Positions 1 to 12,159 of a stretch of DNA of 64,000 nt are shown here, piece after piece. Source of the DNA: Ectopseudomonas mendocina (GTDB taxonomy: Bacteria; Pseudomonadota; Gammaproteobacteria; Pseudomonadales; Pseudomonadaceae); contig NZ_SCFY01000005.1 of NCBI RefSeq assembly GCF_007049795.1, positions 1 to 64,000 of the forward strand, written 5' to 3'. The first letter of the stretch is position 1. The number at the start of each line of letters is the position of its first letter. Under the pieces are notes generated by a model, which was not told where the DNA came from, made no database searches, and was given only the letters and a program-made list of their open reading frames with translations. The position numbers and the translations under genes are program-made.

Positions 1-12
1 AATCCCGGCGAT

Positions 13-58
13 AAGGGCTATCGCGTCCGCTTAAAAATACGCGGACACCATCGCCCTT
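13..58. repeat. Imperfect inverted repeat (hairpin)
   Basis: The arms AAGGGCTATCGCGTCCGC (13-30) and its imperfect complement (41-58) surround an AT-rich centre. The hairpin sits directly before the open frame of the HEPN-like fragment, whose frame is closed by a stop at 58-60. It could be a small palindromic element or the end of a transposon that broke that gene. No direct repeat was recognised at its edges, so the identity is open. Confidence 0.4.
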
Positions 59-60
59 AA

Positions 61-288
61 TGCTGGAGTTCGGAAGGTGACTTGGCTGGACGCTTACTGT
101 TCAACCGCATCTACACCCTGCGAAACCAGCTCATTCATGGTGGAGCAACCTGGAATGGCCGAGTGAACCGGGATCAGCTACGAGACTGCTGCAACCTGCT
201 AGGAAAACTGGTGCCCTTGATCATCCAGATCATGCTGGACAACCCGGACACCTTATGGGGCGATGCCAACTACCCAGTGGTTGGCTGA
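61..288 (+). pseudogene. HEPN-like protein, C-terminal fragment
   Basis: The frame is open only from 61 because of the stop at 58-60. A TTG at 82 could start it but has no convincing ribosome binding site. The peptide contains RNQLIHGGATWNG and ends NPDTLWGDANYPVV, which resembles the C-terminus of Apea-like HEPN proteins often found in islands. The N-terminal part is absent or lies left of the window. I read it as a broken gene whose 5' side was lost at the hairpin at 13-58. Family recall only; function unknown. Confidence 0.45.
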
Positions 289-347
289 GGATGGACACCG
301 GTTCACCTTGAATAGACGAAACCTGTCCACACTCAGGGGCAGCTATC

Positions 348-533
348 GGCCGATTCTGTTGAAAAAGTCGGTTTCTGAGCGAGCTGCGTTTTGGTAGCTC
401 AGAAAGCACTCGATTTCGGTGTTGCTACGTAAAAACCAAGACAGCTCTTCCTTCTGAGCAAGCCAGATTTCAACGTCGCTCACGCTCTTTCATGGGGAAA
501 AATTGCGACGGGACTTTTTCAACAGAATCGGCC
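348..533. mobile_element. MITE with IS1182-type ends
   Basis: Perfect 18-bp terminal inverted repeats GATTCTGTTGAAAAAGTC lie at 352-369 and 512-529. They are flanked on both sides by GGCC (348-351 and 530-533), the likely 4-bp target duplication. The 178-bp element carries no credible gene. The first 15 bp of the repeat equal both ends of the IS1182-type element at 14988-16595, so that transposase could mobilise it in trans. The flanks show insertion in the GGCC centre of an imperfect palindrome, as for the full element. The interior does not resemble the full element. Confidence 0.75.
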
Positions 534-648
534 AAAAGCAGCCGCTCACATCAGGCTGTTATCGTCCCTTTACAACGGGCGAAGATGTCTACGAAGTTAA
601 GGTCGCCCTCCACTCATACTGAAACGCCTCTCGATGCGAGTGGATACC

Positions 649-1773
649 TCAACTTATGCCCGCAAGGCGTTTCAGGCTCTCAATCACATCTGCTGGCTCG
701 CTATTACTCATAGCAGCTGCTAGACGCATTAGCACCTGGTCGCGACGCACCTGAAACTGCGGTAACGCATAAGCAGCACCAATCAGTTCACGCAATGTTA
801 TTGGGACCCCCCAATACGCCTTAAGAGCAATAGCAAAGGGCTTGGCATAGTCATCGCATGCCTGGATGACAGCGCCTTCGTCCAGATGGTTGCCACGCTC
901 TGCCCATATTTGTACCTGCTGCAAAACACATAATTCCCCCAGTCGATGCAGTATTGCCGCTGCCTGCAAGGCACCATGCTCTACACCAGCCTGCCGGGCC
1001 AATTGCACGACCCTTTCAGCCAGTCGCTCCGAGGCATCCAGATGCTCTTGAATGAAGACAGAGAGCAGCAAATTTGTAGAACTGCTGGTCTGCCGCAGTG
1101 CCAGAGCAATTGCCAGATTGAGGCTAGTGCGCCCGCCTAAGCGCTTCAGTGCGTCTACCAAGCTGGCACAGCGCTGCTCTCCCAATAGATAGGCTGGGCT
1201 GTTGGCTGCAGCAATCAGATAAGTACAGAGAGCGGGGTCGTGTTGCCATTCCTCGGCCAACTCTCGAAAATCCAACGGAGTACCGAGGGCAGCCAGCATC
1301 AACCGATCCTTGACTTGGTGCATCAACGGTAAATCCAGATCCGCGGCGGACCGACCGGACAAGAATGTCGTCAGGTCCTCACGAACCAGCTCATGAGCCA
1401 CAGTCGTATTATCCGCCGGCAGGAGGCTCTCTAGGCACTCCAGTACTTTTGGCACTTCGAAGGGTTTTGTGATGTAAGCACTAATAGCCAACGGTCTGAT
1501 TGCAAGAACGCTTTCACGATCCGCACGACCAGTAATCATGACCAGCGGCGTTTCCTTGTCATGCTTACGAATCAACTGAAACAACGTCAGGCCAGAGTCA
1601 TCGGGAAGGTTCCAGTCGGCCAGTATGAGTTGATATTTGTTGCTCTGCCATCCGGCATAAGCGCTTTTGACATCCCCGTAACAATCAACCTCTGCACCTG
1701 GCCTCTTACTCAACACCAGCTGCTTAAGCAAACCTGCCAACCAAGGGTCGTCATCCACAACCATCACACGCAT
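649..1773 (-). CDS. Response regulator, REC-HDOD
   Basis: A 374-residue protein with an N-terminal receiver (about 1-120). The acidic pocket is VDDD near residue 7, the phospho-acceptor Asp lies in LILADWNLP, then comes MITGRA and the conserved Lys in ITKPFE. The C-terminal part (about 145-340) resembles an HDOD domain (HDPALCTYLIAAANS, LGGRTSLNLAIALALRQ). HDOD domains are linked to signalling and motility and lack the HD hydrolase metal site. GGGAAGA precedes the ATG. It lies 378 bp beyond the diguanylate cyclase gene, same strand, so it may be a separate transcript serving the same relay. Confidence 0.85.
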   Translation of the reverse strand: MRVMVVDDDPWLAGLLKQLVLSKRPGAEVDCYGDVKSAYAGWQSNKYQLILADWNLPDDSGLTLFQLIRKHDKETPLVMITGRADRESVLAIRPLAISAYITKPFEVPKVLECLESLLPADNTTVAHELVREDLTTFLSGRSAADLDLPLMHQVKDRLMLAALGTPLDFRELAEEWQHDPALCTYLIAAANSPAYLLGEQRCASLVDALKRLGGRTSLNLAIALALRQTSSSTNLLLSVFIQEHLDASERLAERVVQLARQAGVEHGALQAAAILHRLGELCVLQQVQIWAERGNHLDEGAVIQACDDYAKPFAIALKAYWGVPITLRELIGAAYALPQFQVRRDQVLMRLAAAMSNSEPADVIESLKRLAGIS

Positions 1774-1925
1774 TGACGTTTCTTCCCAATCCTTGAACCT
1801 TCAAAAAAGATAGGCACATGCCCTGAATTGTCCCTACTGCCGTAGACACTCCAACCAACAGTGGTAGAGACGAATCTACGCTAGACAAGTGCACGCTTCT
1901 GGTGAGTTAGCGACCACCGCAATAG

Positions 1926-2089
1926 CTCGCCATCCCCGCCTGGAGGACCCACCATGCCCTTCGACGAAGAACCCAAGGGCTGCTCAAGTAGTGCTTGGCC
2001 AGACGAAGCTGGAGGTCACTTTTCGATACATTGGGCTCAAGGTAGACGGCTCCTTGGAGATGGCGATGGAAAGGGTAGTCCGTCGCTAA
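1926..2089 (+). pseudogene. Tyrosine recombinase C-terminal remnant
   Basis: One frame reads STKNPRAAQVVLGQTKLEV followed by TFRYIGLKVDG and SLEMA, then stops at 2087-2089. This matches the hallmark end of tyrosine integrases (T-x-N-L-R-A-V-Q-L-L-L-G-H-T-K-L-E-S-T-V-R-Y-L-G). The upstream piece RTHHALRRRT is in another frame, so at least one frameshift separates them, and a TAG at 1923-1925 closes that frame. The catalytic Arg and the N-terminus are missing. It occupies most of the 378-bp gap between the two regulator genes and is evidence of an older integrated element. Confidence 0.55.
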
Positions 2090-2151
2090 CCAGCCAATAG
2101 CTGCCACACTAAAATCGGTATGCTTAGCCATCCAATTAAGAAGCCTGAAAT

Positions 2152-3813
2152 TTATATCTCGGCCAAACATACCCTATTCCGCCCCGTATTTTTTGCAGCG
2201 TAGAGTGCCTTATCGGCAGCGTCGATAAGCGCACTGGCTTCCAGCTCAACACATGATGCTATGCCTGCACTCAAGCTGACACTGAAATCACCCGTCTCAC
2301 TGGAGAAGCTTATTCCCGAGAACTGCTGACGAATTTGGTCCAGTATCTGTACTGCTTGAGCTCCACTGCACCCGGGCAGCACTGCCAGGAATTCTTCACC
2401 ACCGTAGCGACCAATAACGTCGACTCTGCGGAGTCTTTGCCTGAGCAGATTAGCGAGTGCCCGAATCACGTTGTCACCAATACCATGACCGTATGAATCG
2501 TTGACCTTCTTGAAATGGTCAATATCCAGCATCACTACGCTTACAGGCTTGCCTGTACGCATTGCACGCTCCTGCTCTACTGCAACCCGCTCCTTGATAT
2601 CCGCATGCTTCAGCAGCCCCGTCAGGCTGTCTCGAGACAACGCATTGCTGAGTAGTCTTGCCCTCTGTGCCCTGGCAAACACTGTAGCGATAAGGCTCTT
2701 ATCGGATATGGGCTTGGTGACGAAGTCATCACCCGCCTTAAGCAAGGCACTCATTTGCAAGCCGATATCGGTTTCGGCCGAAAGATAGATGATCGGTATT
2801 CGGATCCAGTCATCGTTGAAGCGGATCATCTGGGCAAGCTCGGGCCCCGAGCTGCCGGGCATGTTCACATCCAGCAGCAGAACCTCTGGACTGAATTGAG
2901 CAATGGTCTCAAGTAGCTGGCTCGGCTCATTGACTACCTTAACCAGCATATTTGCCGCGCTCAGCACCAAGCGATAGTGATTGGCCAACTCATAGTCATC
3001 ATCAACGATCAACACTCGATAGGGAGTCCCCCCTTGTTGGGCGAAACACCTCTCAAGGCGACTCTCAAGCTTGGCCACATCCACAGGTTTGCTGAAAAAA
3101 CCGACGGCACCAAGGCGTGCAGCCTGTAGCTGAGTATCGAAGTCATCCTGCGTCGTCAGCACCAGCAACGGAGGCACCTGCGGGAGACGAGCAAGCAGTG
3201 AGGACGCGTACTCCAATCCGCTCTGCTGAGCGGTGCCGAGATTGACGTCGACAATCAAAGCATCAGGACTCTGCCGCGCTATCGCCTGATCAAGTTCGGT
3301 AGTGCAGATAAAGTGGCGAGCTTGATAGCCGAACGTCGAGAGCGTTCGACGGATGCTCTCACCCACACTTTCTTCATCCTCGAGGATGTAGATGAGACGG
3401 GAGCCTTCGTTCGGGGCACTGCTGCGCGTTAGCTCGATAGGGGCGGGAGCAGGATTCACCTTTACAGCTAGATCTGAAGTGCACGCCAGTGCCTGGATAT
3501 CATCAACAAAAGTGTCCAATCCCTTGCGCTGCAACTCTAGACTGCTGAGCCATTGCTGCGAGTGCTGCTCAAGTAATCGAGCTTGATCTCCCAGCCCCTT
3601 GAAGCCGAAGGTACCTGCACTCCCCGCCAGCTTATGCAGCTGGTTGCGCAGAACCTGTAGGTGCTCAAGCTGCTCCGTTGGATCAGAGGCACGCTGCAAC
3701 TGCTGTGCCCTATCTGCCAGCTGCGGCAGCTCTTCCTTGAGGCGCTGGGCAAACTGCTCGCCCAACAGCTGTAACTGAGCTTGCAGGTCAGCCAACGGCT
3801 TCTGTCTATCCAT
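2152..3813 (-). CDS. Hpt-REC-REC-GGEEF diguanylate cyclase
   Basis: A 553-residue output protein. An N-terminal Hpt domain has its phosphorylatable His at about 60 (LHKLAGSAGTFG). REC1 (about 138-258) has Asp 189 in VDVN and REC2 (about 265-385) has Asp 315 in LLLDVNMPG. The C-terminal GGDEF domain (about 390-553) has GGEEF at 471-475, and RRVD five residues before it forms a product-inhibition I-site. It should make c-di-GMP from two GTP. GGAG precedes the ATG, and the start overlaps the receiver gene upstream by 8 nt. Having Hpt and two receivers on the cyclase lets it act as both relay node and output. Confidence 0.9.
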   Translation of the reverse strand: MDRQKPLADLQAQLQLLGEQFAQRLKEELPQLADRAQQLQRASDPTEQLEHLQVLRNQLHKLAGSAGTFGFKGLGDQARLLEQHSQQWLSSLELQRKGLDTFVDDIQALACTSDLAVKVNPAPAPIELTRSSAPNEGSRLIYILEDEESVGESIRRTLSTFGYQARHFICTTELDQAIARQSPDALIVDVNLGTAQQSGLEYASSLLARLPQVPPLLVLTTQDDFDTQLQAARLGAVGFFSKPVDVAKLESRLERCFAQQGGTPYRVLIVDDDYELANHYRLVLSAANMLVKVVNEPSQLLETIAQFSPEVLLLDVNMPGSSGPELAQMIRFNDDWIRIPIIYLSAETDIGLQMSALLKAGDDFVTKPISDKSLIATVFARAQRARLLSNALSRDSLTGLLKHADIKERVAVEQERAMRTGKPVSVVMLDIDHFKKVNDSYGHGIGDNVIRALANLLRQRLRRVDVIGRYGGEEFLAVLPGCSGAQAVQILDQIRQQFSGISFSSETGDFSVSLSAGIASCVELEASALIDAADKALYAAKNTGRNRVCLAEI

Positions 3814-4192
3814 TCGAGAGGCTCCAAATGGCGCGTATCTGACTCGCCAACTGCATCGGATCGAAGGGTTTAATGATTACGTCACGTGCGCCGAGACTCC
3901 GGTAATGCTCGACCTCTGCAGGCTGTACCTTGGCAGTCATAAAGGCGACAGGGACAACATTGATGTCCACGAGGTTGACTAATTGCTCAAGCGTCTGCGG
4001 ACCATCCATTCCGGGCATCATGACATCCAGCAGAATAAAATCCGGCGCAAAACCTGCCACTCTATCGATGGCGTCCTGACCGCTGCTGCAACTCAGTACC
4101 TCGAATCCGCCGACAGCCTCCAGGGCGACTTTGGCCACAGCCTGAATGGAGGGGTCGTCCTCCACATGCAATATGCGCTTCAGCTCAGGCAT
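3806..4192 (-). CDS. Single-domain response regulator
   Basis: A 128-residue stand-alone receiver (MPELKRILHVEDDPS, Asp in FILLDVMMPGMDGP, FMTAK, IIKPF). The ATG at 4192 is chosen over one 39 nt upstream because AGGGG sits 6 nt before it and it begins just before the kinase stop at 4185. It has no output domain, so it should act as a phosphate carrier or by protein contact, like CheY. Its place between a hybrid kinase and an Hpt-containing cyclase suggests a shuttle between the two. Confidence 0.88.
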   Translation of the reverse strand: MPELKRILHVEDDPSIQAVAKVALEAVGGFEVLSCSSGQDAIDRVAGFAPDFILLDVMMPGMDGPQTLEQLVNLVDINVVPVAFMTAKVQPAEVEHYRSLGARDVIIKPFDPMQLASQIRAIWSLSNG

Positions 4193-7055
4193 GATCATCC
4201 CCTTTGGTCGGTAGTAGGCGAGCGAGCACATTCAGGAATGCCTGTGGCTCTGTTCGGGATTTGGCCAATGCTGCCTCGACAAAACTCAGCTGTTCCGTCG
4301 AAAGCTCTGTCGAAGACAGTACCACTATCGGTAGTCCTTGATGGGCCTGATGAATCTCCTCAATGAGAGTGAAGCCATCACCATCTGGCAGGTGCAGGTC
4401 AAGCAGCACCAGATCCCATGAGCCAGATGCCAACTGCTGCCGGGCGTCCATGAGATTGCCGGCCCCCTCGCACGCAGCCAGGCTTTTAGCCTGCTCGGCA
4501 ACCACCATGCGCAGATCAGGATCATCCTCGATATGCAGAATGCGAGGCTGTCCCCGCGTGCTGCCGAGTGCACGACGCAGGCCGCTCAGTAGTCGATGCG
4601 GGTCGATGGGTTTATCCAGCCAGTCAACTATGTGCATACCCCCCTGGAGATTAAGTTGCTCTTGCTCGGCTGCCGCGGAGATGACAATGACGGGTAAATC
4701 CTTCTTGCGCAGTACACGCTGAATTTCCAACAGGATCTCAAAACCGTGGCCGTCAGGCAGGCGTAAGTCCAAGGTTACGGCGGCCACTTCGCGCGTTGCC
4801 AGGATATGCCTCGCCTCAGCCAGGTTTTCAGCCAGTGCTGCCTGATAACCACCGCCCTCAAGCATTAGCTGGAGCAGCCGGGCTACGTCCGGTTCATCCT
4901 CCACCACCAGGATGGTTGGACGCTGAATATCAGTGAGTGGAAGGTTATCGACCAGCACTGGCAGCTCGAACCAAAATGTGCTGCCTTGGCCCTCGCGAGA
5001 ATCAAAGCCCACCTGGCCACCCATACGCTCAATAAGCTCTTTGGTTATCGCCAGGCCAAGTCCGGTGCCGCCCTTTTGCCGTTGATCACTGCTGTCTGCC
5101 TGGGAGAACTTCTGGAAAATGTGTGGCTGGAAATGCTCCGGGATGCCCCGCCCACTGTCTGTGACGCTTACTCTGACGCGCCCATCTCGAAGCGTGCTGT
5201 GCAGCCGTACCGAAGCGCCGGAAGGAGAGAACTTGATAGCGTTTGACAAGTAATTGGCGAGCACCTGTTGCAGCCGAAGCGCATCCGCACGCACCTTGAC
5301 AGGAAGCATGGGATCAAGCGCCAGTTGCACCCGATGTTGCTCAGCATAGGAGGCATTGCTGAGAAGGGCTTCATTGAGTTGCTGACCCAACTCGAGGTTG
5401 GTGAACTCGAAACTGAGCTTCCCGGCGGCGAGTTTGTCCATGTCCAGAAGATCATTGATCAGGTGGCATAGCCGCTGACTATTCTGCTGGGCGATTTCCA
5501 GCATGGGTCGCATGCTGTCCGGTACGGCGCCAAGCGCGCCGCCGGTGACCAAGCCCAAAGAGCCTGAAATCGAGGTCAGTGGCGTACGTAGCTCATGACT
5601 GACCGTGGAGACAAAATCACTCTTGAGCTGCTCGATGCGCTTCTGCTCGGTAAGGTCCATCGCGGTGCCGCTGGCGCCGAGCACACGTCCGTCTGGCGAG
5701 CATCGAATCAGCGCTCGCAAAAGCACGGGCAGAGGCTGGCCATCCTGGCGTATCAATCGGCATTCGTGATTGAGGTAATGCTCTATTGCCCCTTCAGGAG
5801 CCGCAAGCCGGGCACGAAGCGCCGCAACATCGTCAGCGTGAACCAGTTGCACAAGGTCCCTGAGAGGCGGTTGAGGCCCCTGGTCGGGATACCCGAGCAT
5901 CTGCCAGGCATGAGTCGAGGCAAAGAAACGGCCCGCCTCAGTGTCCTGGTCCCACCAGCCATCGTGGCCACCCTGCAATACGCGTTGAAGTCTTGCCTCA
6001 CTGTGGCGCAGCTGGGATGTCATATCGTTAGCCAGGCCGATGGCTCGCTGCTGGCCATTGGCAAGAGCCTGCGTTAGAAAAAACAGCAGCAAGCTGATCA
6101 CGCCACCCAGAATCAGCAACAGGCCCTGCTCTTGCTGGAAGCGCCCGTAGAACCCGGGCTGCATGTAGAAGCTCACAGTAAGTGGCTGGCCAAACAACTC
6201 CAGCTGCTCGGTGCGTGAAGGTTTATCTGCCTGCTCAAGTCGCGGATGGCTAATGAAAATCTTCTGTTCAGGAGCGGCTATTGCTCCTGTGTAGAGGGCG
6301 AAGTCGATCTGCAAATCCCTACCATCGAGTACCGCTTGCATCAGGTCGGGCACGCGGTAAGCGCTATAGACGAAACCACGTAATGCTTCCCAGCGCTTGG
6401 CAGAAGAATTCAGCGGAGCCCCGTGCCGATAGACCGGCACGTACATCAGCAAGCCTGCTTGCGCAGGCCCCTTATTCTCCTGAAGGAGCGTAACTTTGCT
6501 GCTCAGCTGGGGGAGACCGGTTTCAATCGCCCTGCTCATGGCTGCACGCCGCGTAGGCTCGGAAAACATGTCAAAACCGAAAGCCACCAGGTTTCGCCCT
6601 GTAAATGGCTCCAGATAGATGATTGACGTATACAGATCGCGCTTTCCTGCAGGTTTAATGGCGAACTCAGCAAAGCCCTGTTTGCGTAGGCTCTCCTCAA
6701 AACTCTGCAGTTGATCCGGCTGCACGACCTGGCTGTAGCCAAGACCAAGAATTCCTGGGTAGTTGGACTCCAGATCCAAACGTTGCACATAGCGCCGCCA
6801 CTCATCGCGGCTCACATCGTTGCTAGCGTCGAACAGACCTGCCCCTCCCAGCAGTATCTGGCGATAATTGTTCATCCGCTTCTCGATCGCCTCCAGCACC
6901 TCATTACCCAGTTGCTGAAACTCACGATCGGCTGCTTTCTCCTGGATGGCGCTAAGCGCGTACCAAGCTCCCAGAGTGCTCAATAAGCCGCACAAAAGAA
7001 CCACGAGAGGCATCCACCGGGGCCCTTTGGCCAAAGCATGTTCAAGCATCGTCAT
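4185..7055 (-). CDS. CHASE-PAS hybrid histidine kinase, two receivers
   Basis: A 956-residue membrane sensor. TM1 is at about 14-34, a periplasmic CHASE domain at 75-300 (GILGLGYSQVV, FGFDMFSEPTRRAAM) and TM2 at about 311-331. A PAS domain follows (about 350-472). HisKA has His 487 ([13 protein letters not shown]), then the HATPase with N box NYLSNAIKFSP, DSGRGIP and GTGLGLAIT. Two receivers end the protein, with Asp 763 (LDLRLPDGHG) and Asp 886 (LLDLHLPDG). It overlaps the upstream kinase gene by ATGA and runs into the receiver gene downstream. It is the only hybrid kinase of the operon. CHASE domains bind small extracellular ligands; the ligand here is unknown. Confidence 0.92.
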   Translation of the reverse strand: MTMLEHALAKGPRWMPLVVLLCGLLSTLGAWYALSAIQEKAADREFQQLGNEVLEAIEKRMNNYRQILLGGAGLFDASNDVSRDEWRRYVQRLDLESNYPGILGLGYSQVVQPDQLQSFEESLRKQGFAEFAIKPAGKRDLYTSIIYLEPFTGRNLVAFGFDMFSEPTRRAAMSRAIETGLPQLSSKVTLLQENKGPAQAGLLMYVPVYRHGAPLNSSAKRWEALRGFVYSAYRVPDLMQAVLDGRDLQIDFALYTGAIAAPEQKIFISHPRLEQADKPSRTEQLELFGQPLTVSFYMQPGFYGRFQQEQGLLLILGGVISLLLFFLTQALANGQQRAIGLANDMTSQLRHSEARLQRVLQGGHDGWWDQDTEAGRFFASTHAWQMLGYPDQGPQPPLRDLVQLVHADDVAALRARLAAPEGAIEHYLNHECRLIRQDGQPLPVLLRALIRCSPDGRVLGASGTAMDLTEQKRIEQLKSDFVSTVSHELRTPLTSISGSLGLVTGGALGAVPDSMRPMLEIAQQNSQRLCHLINDLLDMDKLAAGKLSFEFTNLELGQQLNEALLSNASYAEQHRVQLALDPMLPVKVRADALRLQQVLANYLSNAIKFSPSGASVRLHSTLRDGRVRVSVTDSGRGIPEHFQPHIFQKFSQADSSDQRQKGGTGLGLAITKELIERMGGQVGFDSREGQGSTFWFELPVLVDNLPLTDIQRPTILVVEDEPDVARLLQLMLEGGGYQAALAENLAEARHILATREVAAVTLDLRLPDGHGFEILLEIQRVLRKKDLPVIVISAAAEQEQLNLQGGMHIVDWLDKPIDPHRLLSGLRRALGSTRGQPRILHIEDDPDLRMVVAEQAKSLAACEGAGNLMDARQQLASGSWDLVLLDLHLPDGDGFTLIEEIHQAHQGLPIVVLSSTELSTEQLSFVEAALAKSRTEPQAFLNVLARLLPTKGDDHA

Positions 7056-9016
7056 AGCGTTTCATCCTGAAATAGAGCGGGCAGCTCAACCCAAAAAACA
7101 GAGCCTCCTCCGGAGCGCGGATAGAAGCCGATGCATCCTCCCATGCGCTCGATCAGCTCCTTGCTGATGGCAAGCCCCAGCCCGGTGCCACCTTTCTGCC
7201 GACGGTCACTGGCATCGGCCTGGGAGAACTTCTCGAAAAGACGATCAACAAACTCGGCTGGAACGCCAGGCCCCTGATCGACCACCAAAATTCTGATCTG
7301 TCCGCCAAGCTCCTGAGCAGATAGAAGCACCTGACTGCCTGCTGGCGAGAACTTCAGGGCATTGGATAGCAGGTTGCTGAGCACCTGCTGTAAGCGCATT
7401 GGGTCCGCGGTGATTTGGGCTACCGGCCCTCCCGTGTAGGTAAGCTGCACATCATACTGACGGGCGAACCCCTGATGGCTAGTGGCACACTCGGCCAGGA
7501 AGCTGTCGATATCCAGTTGCTGGGGGATAAAGCTCATCTTGCCTGCAAGCAACTTGTCCATGTCCAGCAGATCATCGATTAATTGCCGCAAGCGCTGAGA
7601 ATTGCTCTGGGCGATCGACAGCATCTCTCGCATTGCATTCGGTACAGGACCCAATGCCTCACCGTTGATCAGCCCCAGCGAGCCCGCGATGGAAGTAAGG
7701 GGCGTGCGCAGCTCATGACTGACGGTCGAGACAAACTCGTTCTTCATCTGCTCCAGATGTTTTCGCTGAGTGATGTCGGTGATAAAGCCATGCCAGAGAA
7801 TGCTGTCGTCGGCACGCGGCTGTGGCATAGCCCGACCTTCCAGCCATATGAGGCCCTTTATGGGATGCAGGAAACGGTACTCTCGGTGCCAGACGCTCAG
7901 GTGTTCCGCTGACGTCTGAATGCTGGCGGTCACGGCGAGAAGATCATCCGGGTGAATACGCGCGAAAACGCTGCTCGCGTCTTCTCGCACCTCTTCGGGC
8001 TGCAGTCCGTAAACATCCCGTAGCCCCTCGCTGGCATAGGGGAAGCAACTGCGACCGTCGGAATACAGCTGGAACTGGTAGACCACACCGGGCAGTTGCT
8101 CGGCGATGTGCTGCAGGCGCTGCAGCGCTTCCTCGCGGTAGCTCAGGTCATTGAGGATGCAGAGATAGCCCATTTGTGCACTGCCATCCATGGCAATCGG
8201 CGCCAGGCTGAACAGCACGGGAATGCGCTGCCCCTTGCGATGTCGTGCCCTCAACTCATGCAGACTGGCCTGCTCAGAGCCGCAGTTGAAAGACGGCCTG
8301 ACGGGATCGGGTTGCAGCTGACGCTCCTCATCCGGTAGCACCAGTCCGAGACTTTGACCGACCAGGGCATCCACTTCGTAGCCCAGAAGAGGCAGAACCC
8401 CCGGACTGGCCTGCCGAATCACGCCTGCCATGTCAGTGATCAACACCGCAGTTCCTACACTGCTCAAAATCGCCTTATGCAACGCCGCCTGCTCTTGCTG
8501 CTGCCGCGTCTGCAAGCGCAGTTCGAACAGGTTGATGGCCTGCTGAGCGAGCAGTTTGAGGGCGCCTTTCTGTTGCACGCTGAGTTGACGTGGCTGGCGG
8601 TCAATCACGCACAGGGTGCCCAGGTTACGGCCTTCACTGTCAGCGAGCGGCATGCCGGCATAGAAGCGAATATCCGGAGCGCCGGTCACCAGCGGGTTGT
8701 CCCTGAAGCGTGGATCCAGTAGGGCATTTTCCACTTCGAACAAGGTTTCGCCGTTGATGGCATGCGCACAGAACGCCAGCTCTCGCGGCGTTTCACGGGC
8801 GTCCAGCCCCTGCCGACTCTTGAACCACTGACGCTCGGCATCGACCAACGAGATCAGCGCAATAGGGGTTTCGCAGATCTGCGCCGCCAGTGCCGTGATG
8901 TTGTCGAACATGGCCTCGGCAGGCGTATCAAGCAGCTCAAATCTGAGCAGAGCGGCGAGGCGACTACTTTCATTCGACGGTGTAGGTGGATGCCCTGGAG
9001 ACTTGCGCGTCCTCAT
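7052..9016 (-). CDS. GAF-PAS-PAS histidine kinase
   Basis: A 654-residue soluble kinase. A GAF domain (about 20-168, with [17 protein letters not shown] and GTLCVID) is followed by two PAS domains (about 180-292 and 300-420), HisKA with His 434 ([20 protein letters not shown]), and HATPase motifs [18 protein letters not shown] and GTGLGLAIS. There is no transmembrane segment and no receiver, so it must pass phosphate to a separate receiver, probably one encoded downstream. The start overlaps the stop of the IS-broken kinase (ATGA at 9013-9016), so the insertion upstream may be polar on it. Confidence 0.92.
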   Translation of the reverse strand: MRTRKSPGHPPTPSNESSRLAALLRFELLDTPAEAMFDNITALAAQICETPIALISLVDAERQWFKSRQGLDARETPRELAFCAHAINGETLFEVENALLDPRFRDNPLVTGAPDIRFYAGMPLADSEGRNLGTLCVIDRQPRQLSVQQKGALKLLAQQAINLFELRLQTRQQQEQAALHKAILSSVGTAVLITDMAGVIRQASPGVLPLLGYEVDALVGQSLGLVLPDEERQLQPDPVRPSFNCGSEQASLHELRARHRKGQRIPVLFSLAPIAMDGSAQMGYLCILNDLSYREEALQRLQHIAEQLPGVVYQFQLYSDGRSCFPYASEGLRDVYGLQPEEVREDASSVFARIHPDDLLAVTASIQTSAEHLSVWHREYRFLHPIKGLIWLEGRAMPQPRADDSILWHGFITDITQRKHLEQMKNEFVSTVSHELRTPLTSIAGSLGLINGEALGPVPNAMREMLSIAQSNSQRLRQLIDDLLDMDKLLAGKMSFIPQQLDIDSFLAECATSHQGFARQYDVQLTYTGGPVAQITADPMRLQQVLSNLLSNALKFSPAGSQVLLSAQELGGQIRILVVDQGPGVPAEFVDRLFEKFSQADASDRRQKGGTGLGLAISKELIERMGGCIGFYPRSGGGSVFWVELPALFQDETL

Positions 9017-9244
9017 TCCTTGACCACCTGACTGGCAATGGGTAGCTCGAACCAGAAGGTGCTACCCAAGTGCTCCTGTGATTCGTAACCAATGCTTCCC
9101 GACATGGCTTCGATGAGCTCCTTGCAGATGGCCAGTCCCAGTCCGGTACCACCCTTCTGCCGGGCATCGCCCGCATCCGCTTGGGAAAACCGGCTGAATA
9201 TCCGGCTCTTGAATTCGTCCTTAATACCAATACCACGGTCCCTG
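9013..9244 (-). pseudogene. Histidine kinase, 3' part (split by IS3)
   Basis: This is the end of a HATPase domain ([50 protein letters not shown]). It has no start of its own; the open frame upstream runs into IS sequence. Its 5' part lies at 10481-12159. Removing 9245-10480 and one CTG copy joins the halves in frame as ...DWLRVSV-RDRGIGI..., giving a kinase of about 635 residues. The break falls between the N box and the G1 box, so neither half can bind ATP normally. Confidence 0.92.
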
Positions 9245-9309
9245 TGTAGTGGTCTACTGATCCCGGACACCCATTTAGGGCGAGAATGCTCGCCATAGAG
9301 AGGTGTCTG

Positions 9310-12155
<2,846 letters not shown>

Positions 12156-12159
<4 letters not shown>

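Noticed and set aside
1907..2170. 87-codon leftward frame after the diguanylate cyclase
   Set aside because: It overlaps the cyclase end, has no clear ribosome binding site, and lies antisense to the integrase remnant that explains this sequence better.
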